This document shows, piece by piece, positions 6,487 through 10,460 of a DNA stretch of 10,460 bases. The DNA comes from an uncultured Thermomicrobiales bacterium (GTDB taxonomy: Bacteria > Chloroflexota > Chloroflexia > Thermomicrobiales > UBA6265), in NCBI GenBank assembly GCA_902806365.1, contig CADCWJ010000194.1, forward strand, positions 1 through 10,460, in the 5' to 3' direction. The position numbers and the translations under genes were made by a program. Under the pieces are notes generated by a model, which saw only the letters and a list, made by a program, of their open reading frames with translations, did not search any database and had not been told where the DNA came from. Positions within the stretch are counted from its first letter, which is position 1. Every line of letters starts with the position of its first letter.

Positions 6487-6842
6487 CGCTCGCCACCACC
6501 GTCCGGTCAGCCCGGAGGGCGGTCACCCGGGCCGCGTCGCGGCACCCCGTGCAAGCGGCATCGACCGGCGGCCGGCGCGGCATGCTCGCATCGCCAGCAC
6601 CCACACCTGCAGCACCGGCACCCGCCACTCCAGCCAGGAACCGTCGAGCCAGCGAGAACGATCGCACCAACGGAACAGGGATGCTCATCGCGCGTCCCGG
6701 CCGAGGCTATCCCAACAACACCACGATCACATTGGAGAAACGTTGATCTTCCAATCCCGAGAAGCGACGTTTACGATATTAACGTGATGACGAACGCGCT
6801 TGAGGGTCACCACAGAGACTGCACTTCCGCCAAAGGACGACC
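6487..6842. other. 356-base noncoding stretch at the cassette's right edge
   Basis: No supported gene. A Pro/Ala-rich 54-codon frame (6582-6746) has no ribosome site and poor third-position GC compared with its neighbours. The last 100 bases become AT-richer. A weak promoter candidate for the MBL gene is TTCCAA (6749-6754), a 17-base spacer and TACGAT (6772-6777). No tRNA, integrase or obvious attachment repeat is visible. Confidence 0.5.
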
Positions 6843-7637
6843 ATGACCCCGTTGACCGCCCCGGTTCAACTCAGTCCCCATTTGTATATTCTCTATTCCG
6901 AATATCCGCATCACGACAGCGGCAACGCCTACCTGATCACCGGCCGCTATCCAACCCTGATCGATTGCGGCAGTCAGCACGCCTTCCCGCAACTGGTCAC
7001 GAACCTGGCGCAGACCGGGCTGGCGATCCGTGACCTGACCCAGATCATCGCCACCCATGGCGACTACGACCACATTCAGAGCTACCACGACCTGCGGCGG
7101 GAGCATCCCTTTATCCGGCTCCACATCCACCGCCAGGACTGGCCAAGCGTGCAGGAATGCGATCCCTACCGCAACGGCAGTTACATCTACAATCGCGCGC
7201 TCGAACCGATCGCCGCCGAGAGTTGCCTGCCGCTCGAACAGGGAGAGATCATCGCCGCCGGCGACACCACGCTTCAGGTCCATCACACCCCCGGCCACAC
7301 CGAGGGCTCGGTCTGTCTCCTTGGCGAGATCGACGGCCACCGGGTGCTGTTCGCTGGCGACACCGTCGGCGGTGGGATGCGCAGCCTGGACAAGGCGGTC
7401 CTGGAGATCTGGGCCCAGGCCGCGGTGAGCTGGAAGCAGTCGCTGCAGCGGCTCGCCGCGCTGGATTTCGAGTGGGTGCTCAACGGTCACGAGCCGGCAC
7501 GGAGCCTGCCGATCAGCCGAGCGCGGTTCGACCGCGCCGTCGCCTCCTTCGGCTGGATGCTGAGCCCATGGTTCACGCTCGACGAGGAAGACCCGGTCTC
7601 CCCGCTCACCGCACCGGCGACCGCGGTTTTCGACTGA
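6843..7637 (+). CDS. MBL-fold metallohydrolase
   Basis: 264 residues, the usual size of a stand-alone metallo-beta-lactamase-fold hydrolase; soluble, with no signal peptide. Metal-site motifs appear in order: THGDYDH (His72, Asp74, Asp76, His77), TPGHTEGS (His152), FAGDT (Asp173) and LNGHEP (His216). The first motif is HxDxDH rather than the common HxHxDH, so one zinc ligand is Asp instead of His. The C-terminal helix region (190-235) follows the usual layout. The substrate cannot be read from sequence; glyoxalase II-like or lactonase-like thioester/ester hydrolysis are common in such proteins. The start is supported by AAAGGA at 6832-6837, five bases before ATG. It looks like a host gene transcribed alone and faces a convergent neighbour. 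Confidence 0.85.
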   Translation: MTPLTAPVQLSPHLYILYSEYPHHDSGNAYLITGRYPTLIDCGSQHAFPQLVTNLAQTGLAIRDLTQIIATHGDYDHIQSYHDLRREHPFIRLHIHRQDWPSVQECDPYRNGSYIYNRALEPIAAESCLPLEQGEIIAAGDTTLQVHHTPGHTEGSVCLLGEIDGHRVLFAGDTVGGGMRSLDKAVLEIWAQAAVSWKQSLQRLAALDFEWVLNGHEPARSLPISRARFDRAVASFGWMLSPWFTLDEEDPVSPLTAPATAVFD

Positions 7638-7718
7638 TGCCAGGAGCCAGCGCCGGGTAGCAGGGACCCGCCGCGACGGCGCCGGGCTCGGCGATCGTTC
7701 ACAAGGCGGCGCGTCAGT

Positions 7719-8354
7719 TCAGGTCCGGGCGGCGTCGATGTAGGTCTGGAGGCGGTCGACCTCGATCGCGCCCATGACCACCGCGCTGATGGTTCCGTCA
7801 GGGCTGATGAAGAAGGTCGCCGGATAGCCGATCACCCCGTAGTCCCGCTCGATCGTGCCCCGGCCCCGGTCATCCCCGCCGAGGTCGCGCCCGATCGCGT
7901 ACGTGACCCCGTACTGGCGGACGAAGGAGCGGACATCCTCGTCGCGGTCCAGCTTGGCGCCGACGCCGAGGACCTCGAGATCAGCGGTGCCGCCCCGCGC
8001 CGCCACCTGCTGGAAGGCTGGCATTTCCTGCTTGCAGGGCTCGCACCACGACGCCCAGAAATTGAGGACGACCACCTTCCCGCGGTGATCGGAGAGCCGC
8101 CAGGCGGCGCCGTCGAGCAAGGTGAGCTCGATCGGCGGTGCGATCCTCGTTCCCTCCTGCACCCCGTTGACGGACGCGCCGTCGAGCCGATCGCGGAGGC
8201 TGGCAATCCCGATCGCCGCGACTACCACGACGATCAGCGCGCCGAGGACGATCGGCGAGGCGCTGCCGTACCGGCCATAACCGATCCGCCCATGCTCCGC
8301 GAGCTCGGCCTCGGTGTCGGCGAGGGTCACCGGCTTCCCGGTCGGCCCTAGCAC
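7719..8354 (-). CDS. Membrane-anchored TlpA/ResA-type thiol-disulfide oxidoreductase
   Basis: 211 residues. An N-terminal cytoplasmic tail of about 32 residues is followed by one membrane helix (33-53, SPIVLGALIVVVVAAIGIASL). The extracytoplasmic thioredoxin fold has the active site NFWASWCEPCKQEMP (Cys104, Cys107) and the cis-proline loop GYPATFFISPDG (Pro178). TlpA/ResA proteins reduce disulfides in extracytoplasmic targets, often in cytochrome c or other metalloprotein maturation. WCEPC, with an acidic residue after the first Cys, is the ResA/TlpA style. The start is GTG 8354. A GTG at codon 9 (8330) behind CGGGAAG is an alternative. The gene follows the anchored protein at 8438-8977 on the same strand with an 83-base gap containing a strong hairpin, so it may be an operon partner. 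Confidence 0.88.
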   Translation of the reverse strand: MLGPTGKPVTLADTEAELAEHGRIGYGRYGSASPIVLGALIVVVVAAIGIASLRDRLDGASVNGVQEGTRIAPPIELTLLDGAAWRLSDHRGKVVVLNFWASWCEPCKQEMPAFQQVAARGGTADLEVLGVGAKLDRDEDVRSFVRQYGVTYAIGRDLGGDDRGRGTIERDYGVIGYPATFFISPDGTISAVVMGAIEVDRLQTYIDAART

Positions 8355-8359
8355 GACAT

Positions 8360-8379
8360 CCCCGGCCGCTCGGCCGGGG
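8360..8379 (-). promoter_or_regulatory. GC-only hairpin just before the TlpA start
   Basis: CCCCGGCCG-CT-CGGCCGGGG is a perfect 9-bp stem with a two-base loop (in practice four, since the inner pairs would open). It ends five bases before GTG 8354 and contains the only purine-rich ribosome-site candidate (GGGGA). In mRNA it could mask translation or act as an attenuator between the two minus-strand genes. It has no T-run, so it is not a classical terminator. If translation instead starts at GTG 8330, it lies in the leader. Confidence 0.5.
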
Positions 8380-8437
8380 TGCGCGGGCTCCCCCTCTTCC
8401 GGCGGTGGTGCCTGGCGCGCACCGGAGAACGGTTTGC

Positions 8438-8977
8438 TCAGGGGAGGCTCTCGATCACGGCCTGGACCTCTGCCGCCAGCGCGTCGTCGCCGCCAACGAG
8501 AACGGCGATCACGTTGCTGCCCTGGAATACGCGCAACGTCTCGCCCGCACCGATCGGCTGGCCGCCGCGTGTCGCGAGCGTCATCGTCGCGGGATCGACC
8601 GTGGCGGCGGCCTGTTCACGGGCGGCCCGGGCGGCATCGGCATTCGTGCCGGGAAAGGTGAAGATGAAGACGGAGCGATCGTCGACGATCACGTGCTGGC
8701 CAGGAGTCCTGATCTGGCTTGTGTCGGCGGTGGCCGGTGAGCGGCCGTAGTCGGCATCGAGTCCCGCCGTGTCGAAGGCGCGAATGACATCGGCGAGTCC
8801 GTTGCGACCGGGGGTCGTGGTCGGAATCGCTGGCTCCCTGGGCGCTTCATCGTCGGCGAAGAAATAGAGGTAGATCCCGGCGGCGGCGAACCCGATCGCC
8901 GCGAGAAAGAGGACTGAGCTCAGGATCTGTGCGCCCCGGCGCGTCCCCCGGGCTGGTTGATTGACCGAATCCATCAT
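8438..8977 (-). CDS. Single-helix membrane-anchored protein, unknown function
   Basis: 179 residues. A short Arg-bearing N-terminus (ARGTRRGAQ) precedes one membrane helix (about 17-40, SSVLFLAAIGFAAAGIYLYFF), then an acidic/Pro linker and a soluble domain outside the membrane. The soluble part reads as an alpha/beta domain (LADVIRAFDTAGLDADYG, HVIVDDRSVFIFTF, ATVDPATMTL, ETLRVFQGSNVIAVLVGGD, EVQAVIESLP). No known family is recognised. The start is ATG 8977; ATG 8974 follows directly. There is no ribosome site next to it, but a tiny upstream reading frame overlaps the start. Pairing with the TlpA-type gene suggests a shared extracytoplasmic role, but this is only inference from adjacency. Confidence 0.75.
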   Translation of the reverse strand: MMDSVNQPARGTRRGAQILSSVLFLAAIGFAAAGIYLYFFADDEAPREPAIPTTTPGRNGLADVIRAFDTAGLDADYGRSPATADTSQIRTPGQHVIVDDRSVFIFTFPGTNADAARAAREQAAATVDPATMTLATRGGQPIGAGETLRVFQGSNVIAVLVGGDDALAAEVQAVIESLP

Positions 8978-9000
8978 TGCGCCAAGCCCACGTACGTCAT
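8974..9000 (-). CDS. Possible 8-residue leader minicistron
   Basis: ATG at 9000 encodes MTYVGLAQ and stops with TGA at 8976-8974, overlapping ATG 8977 of the next gene. GAGGG lies four bases before its ATG, whereas the main gene lacks its own ribosome site and has an in-frame stop close upstream. Translation of the main gene by coupled re-initiation would explain the arrangement. This is a short frame, so chance remains possible. Confidence 0.35.
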   Translation of the reverse strand: MTYVGLAQ

Positions 9001-9303
9001 CTCACCCTCTTGGTGCCAGCCCGATCCAACCGCCGCGCCGACCGCCGGCCAGCAGAGGTCGCGCCGGGAGATCCGGCCGGGCGATGCGCACCGCGCTGAT
9101 GGTACGCCCTTGCACGGTCCGTCGGCTACCCGAGGCCGGCAGCAATGGGGCAACTCGGCGGTGGGACGCGCCGGGCACTCATGCGGATATCTTCATATAC
9201 TGTTGACATTCTATGCAAATATGCGTATACTCTTATAAGAACATACGGAACAGGGGCACCGCTTGAGGCCACCGCCGATGTTGGCTCATGGAAAGAGACC
9301 TGG
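8978..9303. other. 326-base divergent intergenic region
   Basis: Apart from the minicistron at its left end and the promoter at 9203-9231, I see no gene here. About 9185-9245 is sharply AT-rich against the surrounding GC-rich DNA. A second tiny frame (9278-9307, MLAHGKRPG) ends in a TGA overlapping the start of the 59-residue gene. Confidence 0.5.
9203..9231 (+). promoter_or_regulatory. Near-consensus sigma-70 promoter
   Basis: TTGACA (9203-9208), a 17-base spacer and TATACT (9226-9231): a perfect -35, optimal spacing and five of six at the -10. Transcription would begin about 9238, leaving a leader of about 65 bases before ATG 9304. TATACT-N-TT occurs twice, exactly 30 bases apart (9196-9204 and 9226-9234), bracketing the -35. 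It is by far the clearest promoter in the window. Confidence 0.8.
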
Positions 9304-9483
9304 ATGAACGCAGTTCGTCGCTTTATCACTCGCAACCGCTCGTCTCGCATTGGCTCCGCCCGCTTCAACCGCTACTACAGCGGCGTGCTGCGCTCGGGCA
9401 GCGGATACCCGACGGCCGACGAGGCCCGCAAGGATCTCCGCACCTACGATCGTTCGACCACTACCTACGGCTGGCCGCGCTAA
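9304..9483 (+). CDS. 59-residue arginine-rich small protein, unknown
   Basis: MNAVRRFITRNRSSRIGSAR is followed by a Gly/Ser/Tyr-rich middle and ends TTTYGWPR. It has 12 Arg among 59 residues, five Tyr and only four acidic residues, so it is strongly basic. Nearly all third codon positions are G or C, as in the surrounding real genes, which favours this frame over an overlapping one starting at ATG 9288. A strong promoter lies upstream and a long inverted repeat begins three bases after the stop. The ribosome site is weak (AAAGAG, 9293-9298). There is no membrane helix and no recognised family. It could bind nucleic acid because of its charge, but that is only inference. The compact promoter-gene-hairpin unit resembles a highly expressed small-protein or dual-function RNA gene. 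Confidence 0.6.
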   Translation: MNAVRRFITRNRSSRIGSARFNRYYSGVLRSGSGYPTADEARKDLRTYDRSTTTYGWPR

Positions 9484-9485
9484 TC

Positions 9486-9529
9486 TGTATCACCGATGCG
9501 GCGTGACATTATGCCGGATCGGTGATACA
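9486..9529. repeat. Long inverted repeat after the small basic protein gene
   Basis: TGTATCACCGAT (9486-9497) and ATCGGTGATACA (9518-9529) are perfect 12-bp inverted repeats. Inside them, CGGC (9499-9502) pairs with GCCG (9513-9516) after one mismatch, leaving a 10-base loop GTGACATTAT. This gives about 17 paired positions. There is no T-run after either arm, so a simple intrinsic terminator is doubtful. A 3' stabilising hairpin, a protein-binding site or a recombination site are alternatives. Confidence 0.6.
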
Positions 9530-9678
9530 CCGTCGGTTTGCTCTCCCGGGGTGTCCTGTTTCCGTCGCTCCCTCCCGATCGCGCCGTGTCACGAACCCCT
9601 CCTTCCGGAGACACCGTGCGATCGGCCCCTGGAGAGACCGGCCCTCACGTTTCACGTGGGGCGCGCCACCGCTTTTTG

Positions 9679-9722
9679 ACAACAGCGCCCCGGCTGGAAT
9701 GGTCCAGCCGGGGCGCTGTTGT
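9679..9722. terminator. Perfect 20-bp stem hairpin, probable bidirectional terminator
   Basis: ACAACAGCGCCCCGGCTGGA (9679-9698), loop ATGG and the exact complement at 9703-9722. The core GCGCCCCGGCTGG/CCAGCCGGGGCGC is very stable. Position between converging units (9304-9483 plus, 9789-10460 minus) suggests transcription termination from both sides. There is no classical T-run on either strand; the outer stem (TGTTGT) is only moderately T-rich on the plus strand. Confidence 0.65.
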
Positions 9723-9788
9723 GTCCGCCCTCCAGGGGACACCGGACCGGAGGGCCATGGGCCCCTCCCCGCCGAGGTCGTTCGCCTG

Positions 9789-10460
9789 TTATCCCAGCTC
9801 GCTGCGGATCGCGGACGGCGTCATCTGCTCGGCGAGCAGCCGCCCGAACCGCGCCTGGCGGTGATCGCCCCGGTCGTCACCCCGGGACGACTCGTCGTCG
9901 AGATCGAGCCAGTCCCCGAGCAGGTCGTGCCCGACATGATAGGTAAAGACGTAGGCGCGCCAGAGCGGATCACTCAGGAACCGCAGCCGGTGCCGCGCCC
10001 GCTCCTCGGTCTCCAGCCCGTAGCGGACCAGATAGGCGACGGCGTCGGCCTCCGGGACGCCATCCCCGTGCATCAGGAGCGCGGCGTTGCCGCCGACCGA
10101 TCGGAGCTGGTGCAGCGCACGCTCGATCTGCACTTCCTGACCCGGATCGACCTGGATCCCGAGCGGGCCGTAGATCCGTGCACCCCGCCATTCCGATGCC
10201 GCGTCCGGCGTGAAGACGATTGATTGGGCAAGGGTCGCGACTCCCTCCGAGATCACGCATTCCGGGGTGTTGATGAGCTGGATCGCGTGTTCGCCATAGC
10301 CGTGCTCGCGGTAGAGGCGGAGCTCCTTGATCGCGTGCTCGGCATGGTGCCCGGGATATCCCTCGTGGCACATCAGATCGAGCAGGGCATTGGCGCGGAT
10401 CGGCAGATCGGTGTTGATCTCGATCAAGGAGCGGCAGTCGCCCAGATACCAGTTGTAACC
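9789..10460 (-). CDS. DUF885-like putative metallopeptidase (partial, N-terminus outside window)
   Basis: 223 residues are visible, from the right edge of the window to TAA at 9791-9789; the gene starts beyond the window. Key motifs are MCHEGYPGHHAEH (window residues 30-42), which has the HExxPGHH form of DUF885-type proteins rather than classical HExxH, and VISEGVATLAQS (69-80), matching the downstream E-G-x-A position (compare 'EGWALY') at the expected spacing of roughly 35 residues. These are expected to hold the metal. The rest is helical with many Arg/Glu. Members are putative zinc carboxypeptidase-like enzymes, mostly uncharacterised. An internal TTG at 10427 is not the start, since the frame continues upstream to the edge. 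It probably is a chromosomal gene, ending before the hairpin at 9679-9722. Confidence 0.7.
   Translation of the reverse strand, partial: GYNWYLGDCRSLIEINTDLPIRANALLDLMCHEGYPGHHAEHAIKELRLYREHGYGEHAIQLINTPECVISEGVATLAQSIVFTPDAASEWRGARIYGPLGIQVDPGQEVQIERALHQLRSVGGNAALLMHGDGVPEADAVAYLVRYGLETEERARHRLRFLSDPLWRAYVFTYHVGHDLLGDWLDLDDESSRGDDRGDHRQARFGRLLAEQMTPSAIRSELG

Larger units (their letters stand above)
9484..9788. other. 305-base convergent intergenic region
   Basis: It holds the inverted repeat at 9486-9529, the terminator hairpin at 9679-9722 and a smaller stem around 9752-9766 (GGGCC-ATG-GGCCC, the left arm starting near 9752). No supported gene lies in it. Confidence 0.5.

Noticed and set aside
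6582..6746. 54-codon Pro/Ala-rich frame after the holin-like gene (possible spanin or lysis accessory)
   Set aside because: No ribosome site, low third-position GC relative to neighbours, and no signal or membrane segment.
7638..7718. Terminator between the MBL and TlpA-type genes
   Set aside because: Only short imperfect GC stems and no T-run; not enough to call.
9239..9251. Possible third LexA box (GAACATACGGAAC) near the strong promoter
   Set aside because: The left arm TAAGAACATA is identical to the box at 6072-6087, but the right half is GGAA instead of GTTC, so the dyad is broken.
9288..9506. Overlapping 72-residue frame at the small Arg-rich gene
   Set aside because: Its translation is Pro/Arg/Leu shadow-like, and the overlapping frame at 9304 has far better third-position GC.
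9649..9658. parS-like sequence GTTTCACGTG
   Set aside because: Only the left half and centre of the 16-bp parS palindrome match; the right half is GTGGGGCG, so ParB binding is not supported.

Overview
This GC-rich window looks chromosomal. It comes from a bacterium with Gram-positive-style translation signals and GAAC-N4-GTTC LexA (SOS) boxes. I infer a high-GC Chloroflexota, Thermomicrobia-like organism. That placement rests on overall character (GC, intergenic palindromes, LexA box type, gene mix), not on a marker gene, so treat it as moderate-to-low confidence.

Layout. (1) 1-505, minus strand: the start of a multi-pass membrane protein that runs off the left edge. (2) About 763-6486: a compact phage-derived cassette. 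A LexA box at 763-774 precedes a portal protein (818-2245), which overlaps by 4 bases a head-tail adaptor-like protein (2242-2910). A roughly 260-bp MITE-like insertion (2922-3181) follows. Then come a minimal Mu-F-type minor head protein (3211-3666) and a 633-residue beta-rich, propeller-like tail protein (3732-5633). A small four-cysteine zinc-ribbon gene lies on the opposite strand (5731-6045). It diverges from a holin-like three-helix membrane protein (6184-6486), and a second, fully palindromic LexA box (6074-6085) lies between the two. (3) 6843-7637, plus: an MBL-fold metallohydrolase with an HxDxDH variant of the metal motif. (4) 7719-8977, minus: a membrane-anchored TlpA/ResA-type thioredoxin preceded by a single-helix anchored protein of unknown function. 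(5) 9203-9529: a near-consensus sigma-70 promoter driving a 59-residue arginine-rich protein, followed at once by a long inverted repeat. (6) 9679-9722: a perfect 20-bp hairpin, probably a terminator between converging units. (7) 9789-10460, minus: the C-terminal 223 residues of a DUF885-like putative metallopeptidase.

How it may work together. The most interesting unit is the cassette. It has portal, adaptor, Mu-F-like and nozzle- or tail-like genes plus a candidate holin. It has no terminase, major capsid, protease/scaffold, integrase, repressor or endolysin between two ordinary-looking flanks, and each end carries a canonical SOS box. It could be a decayed prophage, a satellite that borrows a head from elsewhere, or a DNA-damage-inducible particle made of portal and short-tail parts (tailocin- or GTA-like). 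The intact reading frames, ATGA coupling, good ribosome sites and conserved operators argue against simple decay. The presence of the MITE argues for some age.
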